This document shows, one piece after another, positions 22,479-35,262 of a DNA stretch of 64,000 nucleotides. Origin of the DNA: Cinnamomum chago (lineage: Eukaryota; Streptophyta; Magnoliopsida; Laurales; Lauraceae); the NCBI GenBank assembly GCA_038049695.1, contig CP142458.1, forward strand, positions 41,819,501 through 41,883,500, given 5' to 3'. Position 1 is the stretch's first letter. Every line of letters starts with the position of its first letter. The notes under the pieces are model-generated. The model saw nothing but the letters and a program-made list of their open reading frames with translations. It did no database searches and was not told the DNA's origin. The position numbers and the translations under genes are program-made.

Positions 22479-23834
22479 GTCCAGAAACTGATTCTTGGAC
22501 AGTTCTCCTCCTCTCTTTCTTTTCCTTTTACATTCCCTTTTAGCTCCTTTGTATACACCAAGAAAGGGGTTCAAAACTTCATCCAAATCAACATCAATTT
22601 TCAAACAACATCCATTCTAAACTACTCCAACATATCACATCCAAAAACGAGGAAAAGTCTGAAGGAGATCACTACACACAAGAGTACATTCGAGATAAAA
22701 ACAAGAGAAAATTAAATGTTATGAATCAATACATCTCTATGGCAATAAATGCTCTATCATGGCTCTTCATGAGCATTCATTTCAAGTCAAAGTAATAAAT
22801 AAACATGTATGGAAAAGCAATGAAATCAACCACATTTCTATAAAACCATTGAAAACTCAAAGAAATCAATTCATCCACTTGCCTTAGGTCTCTAATAAGC
22901 AAATCAAGCTCTAATCACCTCTCCAAGCCAAGAGTCCAAGCTATGAACCAAAAAATCCCCAAAAACAAACCCTAGATGGGTCAAAACAAGAAATAGAAAG
23001 AGAAACCTTACAATAATGAAAATGGAACCTCTTCAAGGTTATAGAAACACAAATCTAAGAGATGGGGAAGGTTTCTTACTTGTAGGTTCTCTAAATGAAC
23101 AAAGTGAGCTCAAAGAGTATCTTGAAATGGAGGGTCTTCTCTAAAAATGGTATCAATGGAAAGCCATGGTGGTGAGGAAGAAGATGATGATCTCAATCTC
23201 TCAATTTGTGCAAGATTGGTGGTGGATTTGGTGATGTAAAGCAAGAGAAGAAGGAAGAAAATGAAACCCTAGGTGAAGAGTGGAGTTGAGCTAGAAAAGG
23301 AAAAAGGGGAAGGGGAGAGTTCTCTTTATATAGAAGATGGAGTTGGGTCCCACCACTAGAATTATTCAAGGGCTGAAATCATGTCTATCGGGATCTCGGA
23401 TGAATTCGACGAAGAAGGAAGAAACGATCACCGAAATATCTAGTTTCCAAAAAGTATATGTTTTGCGGGTTTCGGGGATATCAAGTTTTTGGTACAGATT
23501 TAGTGTAGAAATATTGTTTTGCCCTCAAGGCTAGGAAATCAGTTTTTGGGATCTCAGACGAGTACGGGATCAACATAAAAGTTGTAGGGATTAACAAGAT
23601 AAACAAAACAGGATAAAAACACAAAACAAAACAATTTCGGAAAATCCCCTAAGTAAACGCAAAGTCACAAAAGGAACCCCCAAAGGGCCCCACTAGGTAC
23701 CAAAGCACTCAAAATTCCCTAACTATATCAAATGCTATTCCAAACCCAACTTAGTCAAAGACTACTAATCACACTTAAGACCAAATCACAACTTAATTAA
23801 CACTAATCAGGTTCTCTCGGGTCGGGGTCTGACA

Positions 23835-24824
23835 GTGGGCACCACTAAGCTTGGGTTGCCTAGTCGGGCTGATCACCTGACTTGGGATCCTCAACTATTT
23901 CACCAATTGCAACTTGGACACTTTGATTGTTTGTCATTAGTTCCGCGGTGGATTTTGATTGCTCCGACCATTTCATATGGCAACAGTTATTGATTGTTCC
24001 GGCCATTTCACATGGCAACGGTTATTGATTGCTCCGGCCATTTTATATGGCGATGGTTATTGATTGCTCGTGTTACTTCGGTAATAGGAGAGTGTAGCTC
24101 AATGTGGATTGCCAATGGTTTGTCCGGTTCGTACTACTCTTTCAAATGTTCTCATTGTAAATTATTTAATTTGTTAATCACTTTATTTTATCATTACTTA
24201 TGTTTCAATTCTCAAATGTATTATTATGATTTTATAATGTTTTTGCAAATACTTGTCATTCTATTATCTGCTTTATTGGCTTGCCAGACCGTCGTGTCCT
24301 ATACTCTCTTGTTTGGTGCCAGATGTCGACCCCGCCGCCTTTGTGGCGGAGCGCGAGGAGGAGGCGGTTGAACCGCCGGTTGCTCGAGAGTGGCAGCCCA
24401 ACGATGTCATCTAGACATCGACATGGGTGATGGGACGCGTATCACATTTTTGGATGGATGTTTATTTTGGGAACTTGTTACTTAAGCCTTTGTTGGCTTT
24501 ATTTTTTAGGAATTGTATAACTTTAAACTTACTTTTGGTATCTGTACAACTTAAACTTTAACTTTGGGGCTTGCTTATGAATATTTCTCCTTTTGATGCG
24601 AGGCTTGAATACCTTATACACCATTGATCTTTAGTTTTATGTTTGGTACATGCTTCCGCGTATATCCGTTCATTGTGAGATTGATTGTGATGGATCGTAT
24701 TGGAAATCCTCACCGCGGAAACATGTGGGAATTAACAAGAGCGCGGGCAAAATTTTCTGGCCCGCAGCACCGCGGCCCTGGATTAGGGACCTGGTCGACT
24801 AGGTCTCGGTCCGGGGGCGTGACA
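23835..24824 (+). repeat. Tekay 3' LTR, right part (continues 11018-13096)
   Basis: Its first bases continue the sequence cut at 13096, judged by comparison with 26400-26430. It contains three ~35-bp repeats with TTATTGATTG and TGGCAACGG (about 23955-24075), the 92-nt tail and the U5 block (24707-24733), and ends GGGGGCGTGACA. Confidence 0.82.
24323..24414 (+). other. Conserved 92-nt LTR acidic ORF tail (copy 5)
   Basis: The most diverged copy, still exactly 92 nt from TTGGTGCCAG to TAG 24412-24414. The peptide keeps the acidic run (E-R-E-E-E-A) and the ending R-E-W-Q-P-N-D-V-I. Confidence 0.5.
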
Positions 24825-26788
24825 CCACTTCTCCCTCTCTCTCGTTCATCTTCATTTCTGCAACCTTTTTTTCAAACTCAGAGCTTTAGGAAGAGAACTA
24901 TTCTCTCCAATCTTCTTTCCCTTGCATTACCTAGCTAGAAGGCTTCAAATGAAGATCTGATCACACCATTGCATTCCTCTCCAAACAAGCTTCAGCTGGA
25001 CACCCTTGTGCAGAAATCCTACAGTTTTTCCTCTTCCTTCCAGCTATTTCCCCTTGTTTGGAATACCTCTAGGTAAGAGCTCCAACCCATCTCTTCAATG
25101 GAGTCTATTGAGCTCCTAACGAACTTGTTTTTCATACATGCAAACCCATTTCGAAATGGGTTCTTTGTTTTCAAATTTGTTGAGTTTTTTAATGTTTTTC
25201 ATGGGATTTTTGTAGACTCTTGGCTTAGCTTGTGGGTAGGATCCTTGAGGAAGCTTTGTTTTGCATTTTGGATTTGACTTTTGGGCAAAGGCAAGTAATC
25301 TCTATAGGTTTATGTTACATGCATGTATAAATTGCATTCCATTTTTGAAGTGCATCCAAATGGTGTTGCTAAGTCTTCTAAATTTATGGTTTTAGACTCT
25401 CACTTGTTAGTTTCATTTCTTTACAAGTATTTATGCCATTGACTTTCCAAATTTCTGTTTGGGATTGCAAGTATGTGTTTTGTCTAGCTTATGGATTGAG
25501 TTTTGAGGTTTTAAATGAAGATTATTGGATTAGTTGTGGATTGAATGGTGTTAAAATGTGTGGAATGAACCCTTGGAGAGCATGAAGGCTCAGGGAAGTG
25601 CAGGTGATCAGTTGTGAGAAGAAGGGAGGAAAAACTGCGGAAAAATCTGACTTGAAATGCACTGCCCATGCAGAGTCGGTCAACTGGCGGCTAGCCAAAA
25701 TGCCCATTCCGGCTAACCCACTCCTGACCGAGCCTTGTCGGTTCCTTTTCCAGAAGCTTGCATCCCGTCAGGGAGATGTCGGTCAGCTGGCGGCTAGCCG
25801 AACTGCACGATCTCGGCTAACCGCGAGCCAACCGAATTAAGTCTGGTTCCTTTTCCAGTATGTTGCATTCTTGACATGGATTCAAGCAATCAGTCGTCGG
25901 TCAGCTGGCGGCTAGCCGACACACCCCATTTCGGCTAGCAGACATGTGACCGAGAGCTGACCGAATTGGCAAACTGACCTATTTTTGAAGAATTTATGTA
26001 AGAGTGAAAACTAGAATATGTTTAGGGACCTTTAGCCTGATGTTGTGCACTTGAAACTCGAAATGTCTTGTAACTTCGGGGGCACCAATTCTCTTTTAAA
26101 TTCCAGCATTTGAGTCTCAATTACAAAAGGGGTCAACCAAAGGTCCTTACATATGCTTGATAGATCTTGCTTTCGAACTTTAGTTTTGATAAAAACAAGT
26201 GTCATCGTGTACTCATTTTGAAATTTACGTATAAGATCTTTTGAAGAATTGTTTCAAAAATAAAAAAAGGATCAATTCTTAAGCTTGTATGCATATGATT
26301 TATGCCTTTTGCTAGTCGTGTCTTGTCTCATTTTGATAAGTGATTTTTCCCTTTATTTCGACGTGTTTAGATCGTGTATGAGTGTTTTGTGCATTCATAA
26401 ATTCAAGTGAACATCACTAAGCTTGGACTGCCCCTTCAGTCTGATCCACTGTCTGGGGGTCCTTAAACATGTGGATTATCTGTAGATTGGTCGTGTATTC
26501 TATTACACATCGTGCATGTCCAGTTCCACGGCCGGAAATCCCCATCTACCTTATTGTGGCGTGGGAATCGTGTTTTGTTTATCGTACTTATCGTGTTTGT
26601 CATGTGTGCTTGCTCTTTTCATTTTATATGATAGAGAAAGGATGGGCTCTTTGTGGATTCACTATTCATGATATTAAAGTATTCATGCTAGTTTTGTTTC
26701 GTATTTTTGAAATGTACCTCAGCCAAGTAATTGTTTCAAATTCAATAAATTGTTTTAATATGTTTCTTTAAACATCTATTGTTCCATG
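24825..26788 (+). repeat. Tekay LTR fragment, GGCTAGCC subfamily (left part)
   Basis: Aligns to the solo LTR 15096-17896 from about 15597 onward, including the donor AG/GTAAGA (25073) and the motif CCACTGTCTGGGGGTCCT (26448). It is the host into which the element ending at 24824 inserted. It is interrupted at 26788 and resumes at 30436. Confidence 0.85.
25689..25970. repeat. Array of GGCTAGCC palindromes with CAGCTG companions
   Basis: Perfect GGCTAGCC at 25689, 25792 and 25910, each preceded by a GGTCAACTGGC or GGTCAGCTGGC block. Degenerate GGCTAACC/GGCTAGCA units and GACCGA blocks lie between. It is located in the predicted LTR intron. Confidence 0.85.
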
Positions 26789-27153
26789 TGTTAGGAATTT
26801 TGTGTATTGCAATTTGATGGATGCATTATCATTCTAGCATCATTTGAATTTTCACACATGCATTGTTTTAGAAAAACTTGAAATCTTAATTTACACATGC
26901 ATTGTTAGAAATATTGATTTATGCATGTTTTGATTTTTAACTTGGATGCATTTTTATTAAAAAAAAGTTTTATGAATCAAGAAAGCCTATGAGTTTTAAA
27001 TCTTTCAAATCATTTTAGGCTTTTTATGTTTCATTTTTTTAAACCTCCTAGTTTGATTTAAAACATGATTCCAAGCTTGATTCAGTGGCCCAAAAGTCCC
27101 CTCATGAAAATACTTTGAGATATACAAGTTTAGGGGATTTTGGTCCCAGGCCC

Positions 27154-27290
27154 GGGTCGACCCGTAGTGTGGCCGGTCGACCGGCCCAAGGGACCCGGTC
27201 GACCGAGCCCACTTCGGGTCGACCGGGTAAAGACCGTTGTGCTCTTTTCAAACGGTCAATTTTATGACCGTTGAAGGCCAAGTCGACCGG
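27154..27290. repeat. Array of GGTCGACC palindromes upstream of TATA
   Basis: GGGTCGACCC at 27154, CCGGTCGACCGG near 27173, and further GTCGAC-centred units near 27197, 27218 and 27282. The array ends 25 bp before the TATA box, as in the sister LTR. Confidence 0.9.
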
Positions 27291-28040
27291 GGACTAGCCG
27301 TTGGGCAATTTTTAGTATAAATAGAAGCTCATTCCTAAAGAAATTTTGAGGAACAAAGAGGCCCTCCTTGAGGTGTTTTGAGGCCAATCAAAGAGAAATG
27401 AGCTAAGGGATGAAAGGGGTCATTTGGAAAGCTTAAGCTTGGTTCCATTGAGTTAAATCACTAAGTAAGCTTTACTTTTCTTAATCATATATTTTCATGC
27501 TTTGCTTTAATTATTGGTAAATCTTTTCTAGCATGATAAACTATGATTTGTTGTGTCCTTAACATGTATATGTTTTTTGAATTGATTTATTGTTTTGGAT
27601 GCATCACCTTGATTCAATTCAGGTAGTACTTAAATTGGTATATCTAAGTAAATCATGTTAATGAAAACATCTTTGAAATTTTATGTAACATGATTCCTAT
27701 ACTTGGTTGAATCTTTGGTTGTTGTTTTTCATCATAAGAAAATCACTTTCAAATCTATCTTATGTTTTGGATTCAACAACTTCACAAATCGTATGTGCTT
27801 TTGTTTTAAAGTTTCACAACTTGTTTAGCATTGATAGGTATATCATTTTCAAGTTGAATTTATAATTACATATGATTTGTCCCCTAATTTCAATCAAATC
27901 TATTTTTATGTTTTATGCTTATAGCATACACATATTAAGCTACATTGTTAATTTGATTGACATCCCTATGCGTCACATGTTTTGTTCTTAGAATTTCACA
28001 ACTTGTTTAGAATACATATGTATATCTTTTACAAGTTATT

Positions 28041-29804
28041 TTTGTTGGAATATAGGTGGGCCTTCCAGACAGGTTTCAAAAACTTTTGACCCACTTAATG
28101 CAGGGATCAATTGTCTAGAATGCAACAAACCCAATCCAGGATGCAATTCCCTCAATCTCATAGCCATGTACAGCAACAACTACTATCTAAAAGATAGAAA
28201 ACAGAACATAAACATGCTTCCACGAAATACACAACATACAAGGATGTAGATATACTTTTGGAGCCTTGTTGTGCTCTAATGGAGGATTTGATTTCTTTAC
28301 TTTGATGATGAACAACTTCACTATCCAATTCAGAATCTTCAACTCCTTTTGATCTTCCAACGCTATGTCCCGTATTAGATCTCTTTTCTCAAGAAGATGG
28401 TGGAATCCTCAAGAGAAAACCTACTAATAACTCTAAGGAACCAAATGTGAAAGAGAGGGGAACTTTGAGAAAAAGAAGACTTGTACAACTCTTGCACAAG
28501 GGGCTGAAAAGTGCTCTATTATTCTATGCACGAATTTGAGAGGAGTATTCCTCTATTTATAGCCCTCCATAACTCCTCTTTTCCTATTTGAAATAGAAGT
28601 TTAACTCCCATTACAAATTAGTAAACATCTCCCTTACTAATTGCCATAGAAGTCTTACTTCCACAACTATTAGTAACTTTCTCCTTTCTAATTAAAATAG
28701 AAGTCCTACTTCCATTATTAATTAGTAGCTTACCATTACCACTATTAGAAGTCTCACTTCAAATAGAAATAGTAACCTTCCTTTTAGAGTTTAAGTAGAA
28801 TTAGTATCTTTCTAATATATTGGGCTAGCGTGGGGACCACTAGGGATTCCTTAGAAAGCTGGCTCCAACTAGGACACGCAACCCCACATCTCATGTGCAA
28901 TCCGGGCCCACAGTTAATTGCAAATAACTCCACTATATAAATGCAATTGCACTCCAGTCTTAGGAATATATTTCAATGAAGACCCTAAACTTCCCAATTA
29001 CCACAAGTAGGCCCCTCCATCTATATCCATGGATCAAATGGATCTGTCCACCAAATTAGATCCATATCTTATTATCCTTGAGCCCCAATTAATTATAATG
29101 ATCATATGGTACCTATCCAATTAACTCTTAATCGGAATGGGTGCGCACTTACCAATGATAAATCCATTAATTGGCACAAGGGGATATTAAAGATGGATTC
29201 CATCTTGACCATTGAATGTTCCCACAGCTCTACTACCACGTACCCAAATCACCGAGGTGTTGACCTACAATTGGCCTCACTCATTGGTGACTCAAAGTAA
29301 ATGAATAGATAGAAACTTGAGTTCATTAATGTCTCAGGATTATGAGCCTATTGCTAGGGAATTATGAGAGCAGACCTTAAAGTAAAGACAGTGTATATAA
29401 GGTGCTTCTCATGATCCTTCAATACATCCAATGTACCAGCATCATAATCCAGAATCTTACATTCTGATAATCGAGATAAATCACACTATCTCATAGTGAT
29501 CAAAATGCTGCAACCTTGTCAGATGAGATGCCCAATCTCATCACTGGTTGTGAAGATATTTTAAGTATAAGATTTGTGACTCATATCTCCCGTATGTGGA
29601 TCTCATCCATATACATATATCACATCTAATATACTAATAGGACCCGGTTCATCTCATGAACCATTATGTCATCTATATTGGTCATGTGCATAAAGTAATA
29701 AATCATCATTCATCTCATGAAAGGAAAGCATGATTATATTGATAAATAAAGAAATTAATCAATCTATTCATCATGTACTGGTATTGAGACCATAAAATCT
29801 AACA
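28041..29804 (-). repeat. Copia solo LTR (1764 bp), target duplication ATTTT
   Basis: Same family as 7021-8783 and 32150-33912, with TGTTGG and CTAACA ends. ATTTT flanks both sides (28036-28040 and 29805-29809). It lies inside the SIRE-type solo LTR. Confidence 0.95.
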
Positions 29805-30435
29805 ATTTTTAACATGTGATTAGCATTCTTTCCTCAATCATAAATATTATTATGAGCTAAAACTTTCAAAAGCCTTAGGCATACATTTATGAGCTTTCAT
29901 TTTAAAATTGATTGAGGACATACATACACATTGTGCATTCATCTTTGCATCCATAGTGTGTGTGTGAATTAGGTTTTCACTTTTATATCCACCTAATTAA
30001 GAGGCATTGTAATGAGCTATTAATTGTATCTTCATCAAGTGTATTATAGACACTACTTAGAGAGATAACCAACATTTTGGTTGTAGAGGTTATTGCTTTG
30101 CCTAAGAAAAGCATAATGTAGAGGTTATTACTTACCCTTGAAAAGCATATTGTAAAAGTGATTTCTTAGCCTATTGAAAAGCATAAATAGTGGAAATCCA
30201 GTGGGGTGTTGGATCACAAGCCGGTAGTGGATGTAGGCATTGAGGCCGAACCACTATAAATCTTTGTGTGATGGTGAATGCTTGTGGTAATTATTTTTGT
30301 AGGGTTCCGCATTTAGTTTGATAATAATCACTAGTGGCTAATTTAATTTAAAGAAGTTAAAATTTTTCATAATTGATCACTAATTTGAAGCTCACCCTAT
30401 TCACCCCCCTCTAGGGTTCGGATCACGGACTTTCA

Positions 30436-30673
30436 CCATGCTCATGCCTAAATTGATTATCTGTTAAGCCATCATGTTTGACACTTGTCTATTTTGGTGC
30501 CCAGGTGCAGGTGACGTTGCCTTTGAGGAGGAGCGTCAGCAGGAGGCTTTTGAACCACCCCCAGTCAGAGAGTGGCAACCCGACGATGTCAACTAGACGT
30601 CGGGCGGGATCTTGAGTTTCGCTTCATCTTGTCTTGGGTTCTTTTTGTTTATTTTGGAAATTGTATTGGCCTT
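30436..30673 (+). repeat. Tekay LTR fragment, right part of 24825-26788
   Basis: Continues the host LTR after the SIRE insertion and carries the acceptor and 92-nt tail. It is cut at 30673 by a copia LTR; its U5 end is not in the window. Confidence 0.85.
30505..30596 (+). other. Conserved 92-nt LTR acidic ORF tail (copy 6)
   Basis: TTGGTGCCCAG acceptor to TAG 30594-30596 is 92 nt. The peptide contains F-E-E-E and ends R-E-W-Q-P-D-D-V-N, identical at the end to the copy at 17433 although this LTR has a different palindrome type. Confidence 0.55.
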
Positions 30674-32149
30674 TGTTGGACTCTTACTTGGGATGTATCA
30701 AAAGTAGGTGGGCCTCGTGGATAGATTTTCAAAACTTTTGACCCACTTGACTCAGGGATCAACTATCCATAAGGCTACAAAACCCAATCCAGGATGCAAT
30801 CCTTCATTCTCATCAACATATACAGCAATATAACCTATCTAGAAAATAGAAATCAGCAACTACATGCAACAAAATAATCTACAACAAGTAGAGAAGTAGA
30901 TTATACCTTTGGAGCCCGGTAGTTCTCTAATGGAGGAGAAGATAATTAACTTGATTAAGAACTCTTCTTGAAGCAATTAGAGATCTCCAAGACCTTGTTG
31001 TCTTCCACGCTATGACCCTCTATCAGATTTCTTTTCTCAAGAAGATGGGTGGGATCTCCAAGAGAAAACCCTACTAGAAACTCCAAGCAAACTAGAAGAG
31101 AACTAGAAAAGAGAGAGAGAGAGGAAGAGAAGAGTTGTGCAACTCTTGCACTTAAGGAGTCTTGGGCGTGAATACTAGAGTGGGACGTCCAAGGGGTGTT
31201 TCTCCCTCATTTATAGCCCTCAAATCTCCTCTTAAGACTCTCTTACTAATTGCGTTAGAAATCACACTTCCACACAAATTAGTAGCTTACTATTACCACT
31301 ATTAAAAGTCACACTTCAAATAGAAATAGTTACTTTCTAATTCCTTCCTTTTAGAGTTCCAGTAAGATTAGTAGCTTTCTAATATCTTGGGCTAGCGTGT
31401 GAACCACTAGGGATTCATTAGAAAGCTGGCTCTAAATGGGACTTGCGACCCCACATCTCATGTGCAATCCGAGCCCACAGTTAATTACAAATAACACCAC
31501 TATATAAATGCAATTGCACTCCAGTCTTAGGAATAAATTACAATGAAGACCATAAACTTCTCAATTACCATAAGTAGGCCCCTCTATCATTATCCATGGA
31601 TCAATTGGAATAAGTCTATCCCATCTAATCTTAGATATACATCTTATTATCCTTGAGCCCCAATTAATCACAGTGATCATCGATACCATCTAATTAACTC
31701 TTAATCGAGATGGGTGCGCACTTACTAATGACAAATCTATTAATTGGCACAACGGGATAATAGAGATAGATTTCATCTTGATCATTGGATGTTCCCACAG
31801 TCCTACTATCAAGTTCCCAAGACACCAAGGTGTTGACCTATAATTGGCCTCACTCATTGGTGACTAAAAGCAAATGAATAGACAGAAACTTGAGTTCAAC
31901 AAAGTCTCAGGATTGAAAGCCTATTGTTAGGGAATTATGAGAGCAGGCCTTAAAATCGAGAAAATATTCATAAGGTGCTTCTCATGGTCCTTCAATACAT
32001 CCAATGTACCAACACTGTGATCCAAAATCTTACATTCTGATGATTGAGACAAATCACACTATCTCTTAGTGATCAAAGTGCTACAACCTTATCAGATGAG
32101 ATGCCCAGTCTCATCAATGGTTGTGAAGATATTTTTAAGAATAAGATTT
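30674..32149 (-). repeat. Copia LTR variant, truncated by copia insertion
   Basis: Related to the 1763-bp LTR family. After TGTTGGA it carries about 20 extra bases before the shared AAGTAGGTGGGCC. It stops at a point equal to about 29575 in the intact copy because the next copia element inserted there. Its last ~230 bp should lie beyond the right edge of the nest. Confidence 0.8.
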
Positions 32150-33912
32150 TGTTGGAAGTAGGTGGGCCCTTCAGATAGGTTTCAAAAACTTTTGACCCAC
32201 TTGATGCAGTGATCAATTATCTAGAAGGCAACAAGAACCCAATCCAGGATGCAATCCCTCAAACTCATAAATCATGTACAGCAAGATATACTATCTAGAA
32301 GATAGAAAACAGCACCTAAACATGCAACAACGAAACCTACAACATACAAGGGTGTAGATTATACCTTTGGAGCTTTGTAGTGCTCTAATGGAGAATTTGT
32401 GTTCTTTCTTTGATGATGAACACCTTTGCTAACCAAATTAGAATCTCCAACACCTTTTGATCTTCCACGCTATGACCCGTATTAGATCTCTTTTCTCAAG
32501 GAGATTGGTGGAAACTGCAAGAGAAAACCCAACTAGTAATTCCAAGGAACTAAAGGAGAAAAAGAAGAGAACTTAGAGAGGAAGAGAACTTGTGCAACAC
32601 TTGCACAAAGGGGCTGGAAGTTCTCACACTAATATGGATGTCCAAGAGGGGTTTCTTCCTCTATTTGTAGTACTCCATTCCACCTCTTTTCCTATTTGAA
32701 ATAGAAGTTTAACTCCCATTACAAAATAGTAACCTTCTCCCTTGCTAGTTGCCATAGAAGTCTCACTTCCACAACAATTAGTAGCTTTCTCCTTTCTAAT
32801 TAAAATAAAAGTCCTACTTCCATTAATAATTAGTAACTTACTATTACTACTATTAGAAGTCTCACTTCAAATAGAAATAGTAACCTTCCTATTAGAGTTC
32901 AAGTAGAATTAATATCTATCTAATAATGTGGGCTAGCGTGGGGACCACTAGGGATTCCTTAGAAAGCTGGCTCCAACTAGGACACACTACCCCACATCTC
33001 ATGTGCAATCCGGGCCCACAGTTAATTGCAAATAACTTCACTATATAAATGCAATTGCACTCCAGTCTTAGGAATATATTACAATGAAGACCCTAAACTT
33101 CCTCAGTACCACAAGTAGGCCCCTCCATCTATATCCATGGTTCAATTCGACCTGTCCACCAAAATAGATCCATATCTTATTATCCTTGAGCCCCAATTAA
33201 TTATAATGATCATTTGGTACCGATCCAATTAACTCTTAATTGGAATGGGTGCGCACTTACCAATGATAAATCCATTAATTGGCATAAGGGGATATTAAAG
33301 ATAGATTCCATCTTGACCATTGAATGTTCCCACAGCTCTACTACCACGTACCCAAATCACCGAGGTGTTGACCTACAATTGGCCTCACTCATTGGTGACT
33401 CAAAGCAAATGAATAGATAGAAACTTAAGTTCATTAATGTCTCAGGATTATGAGCCTATTGCTAGGGAATTATGAGAGCAGACCTTAAAGTAAAGACAGT
33501 GTATATAAGGTGCTTCTCATGGTCCTTCAATACATCCAATGTACCAGCACCATGATCCAGAATCTTACATTCCGATGATCGAGACAAATCACACTATCTC
33601 ATAGTGATAAAAGTGCTGCAACCTTGTCAGATGAGATGCCCAATCTCATCACCAGTTGTGAAGATATTTAAGTATAAGATTTGTAATATATGTCTCCTGT
33701 ATGTGGATCTCATCCATACACATGATTACATCTAGTATACTTGTGGACTCCGGTTCATCTCATGAACCATTATGTCATTCGTATTGGTTATGTGCAAGTA
33801 TATAATTAAACACCATTCATCTCATGAAAGGAAAGCATGATTGTATTGATAAATAAAGAAATTAATCAATTTATTACATCATCTACTTGGTATTGAGACC
33901 ATAAAACTAACA
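32150..33912 (-). repeat. 3' LTR of minus-strand copia element (1763 bp)
   Basis: TGTTGG to CTAACA, followed on the right by the minus-strand polypurine tract and pol. This copy anchors the orientation of the two solo LTRs of the family. The left target copy would be GATTT (32145-32149). Confidence 0.93.
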
Positions 33913-33924
33913 ATCTCCCACTTG
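33913..33924 (-). promoter_or_regulatory. Polypurine tract of copia element
   Basis: The minus strand reads AAGTGGGAGAT directly before the LTR start TGTTAG, four bases after the pol stop codon. Confidence 0.85.
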
Positions 33925-33927
33925 GGC

Positions 33928-35262
33928 TCAATGCCAGTCAGGATTGCATCTCATGCCCATCCCATCTACATGATGTTCAAAGACTTTGGTGGTCAAAGGC
34001 TTAGTAAAGGGATCTGCTAGATTGTCCGCAAAAGCTATCTTAGTGATTGCAATATCACCTCTCTGCACAATCTCTCTGACCAAGTGATACTTCCTCTATA
34101 CATGCTTTTGGCTTTTATGGCTCCTGGGTTCCTTGGACTGAGCGACTGCCCCGCTGCTGTCACAGTAAACTGTGAGCGGCTGTGGTGGCAAAGGTACCAC
34201 TCCAAGTTCCAAAAGGAATCTTTTGAGCCATACTGCTTCCTTAGCTGCTTCACAAGCCGCTACATATTCAGCCTCAGAAGTGGGATCAGCGGTACATTCC
34301 TGTTTAATACTCCTCCAGCTGATGGCTCCTCCGCCAAGCATAAACACATAACCAGAGGTGGATTTCCTGGAATCCTTATCTGACATAAAGTCAGAATCTG
34401 TGTATCCGACTGGAATCAGCTCATCACTACCGTAAGTCAACATTTAATCTCTAGTTCTTCTCAAGTACTTGAGGATAATTTTATAGCAGTCCAATGGTCA
34501 GGACCTGGGTTAGACTGATATCTGCTGACTAAGACCACTGCATGATAGATATCCGGTCTAGTACATAGCATAGCATATATGAGGCTACCAACAGCCGAAG
34601 CGTATGGAATTGCTCTCATTTGCTCCTTTTCCTTCGGGGTCTTGGGACCCTGAACCCATGGAAAGGTGCACTCCATGCCTGAAAGGTGTGATACCCTTCT
34701 TGGAGGGAGTACTGCATAGCAAACCGTACCAGTACCTTATCTATGTAAGCAGCTTGAGATAAGCCAATCATCCTATTTTTTCTGTCTCGATAGAGTTTGA
34801 TCCTTAGGATGTAACTAGCTTCTCCCAAGTCCTTCATATCAAAAGTCTTTGCCAACCAAACTTTTACTGTTGACAACATTCCTATATCTTTCCCAAGGAG
34901 AAGGATGTCGTCGACGTATAAAATCAGAAAAACTATCATGTCACCTTCATTTTTCATGTACACACATGACTCATCCGGGTTTTGACTAAAACCAAATGAT
35001 TTGATTGCCCGGTGTCAAAACGGATGTTCCAGCTTCGGGATGCCTGCTTCAGTCCATAAATGGACTTCTGCAACTTGCAAACTCTTTGCTTTTGGTAACT
35101 TGCTATAAAATCGTATGGCTGCATCATATAGATGTCTTCCTCAAGATGGTCGTTGAGAAATGCCGTCTTGACATCCATTTGCTAAATCTCGTAATCGAGA
35201 TGAGCCGCTATGGATAAGAGTATCCAGATAGACATGAGCATGGCTACCGGCGAGAAGGTTTC
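33928..35262 (-). pseudogene. Copia pol, RT and RNase H part (broken)
   Basis: Minus-strand frames give the RT palm (M-D-V-K-T-A-F-L-N, then L-Y-V-D-D-I-L-L-L), the Y-A-S-A-V-G-S-L-I-Y-A-M connection, and RNase H (Y-T-D-S-D-F, T-S-E-A-E-Y-V-A-A, C-D-S-S-G-A-V-A-Q). The C-terminus ends at TGA (complement of 33928-33930). Shifts near 34460, 34620 and 34960 break the frame. The right edge at 35262 is the Tat insertion; the N-terminal part of the same RT resumes at 59397. Confidence 0.92.

Larger units (their letters stand above)
21215..23834 (-). repeat. Tekay minus-strand 5' LTR, left end deleted
   Basis: Homologous to 13455-15095 plus 17897-19004 and ends GGTCTGACA at 23834. Its first ~350 bp (U5 end), the primer site, gag, protease and most of RT are missing. 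It preserves the empty target site of the solo LTR (about 22728). The flanks GTCGA (13092-13096) and GTGGG (23835-23839) are not a perfect target duplication. Confidence 0.87.
26789..30435 (+). repeat. SIRE-type solo LTR with nested copia LTR, TSD CCATG
   Basis: Starts TGTTAGG and ends GACTTTCA like 9041-10618. CCATG stands on both sides (26784-26788 and 30436-30440). Without the nested copia LTR its length is about 1.88 kb. It has the GGTCGACC array, a TATA box at 27316-27324 and the short tandem repeat at 30081-30187. Confidence 0.94.

Noticed and set aside
13092..23839. Target duplication for the minus-strand Tekay element
   Set aside because: GTCGA and GTGGG share only three of five bases, so I do not claim it.
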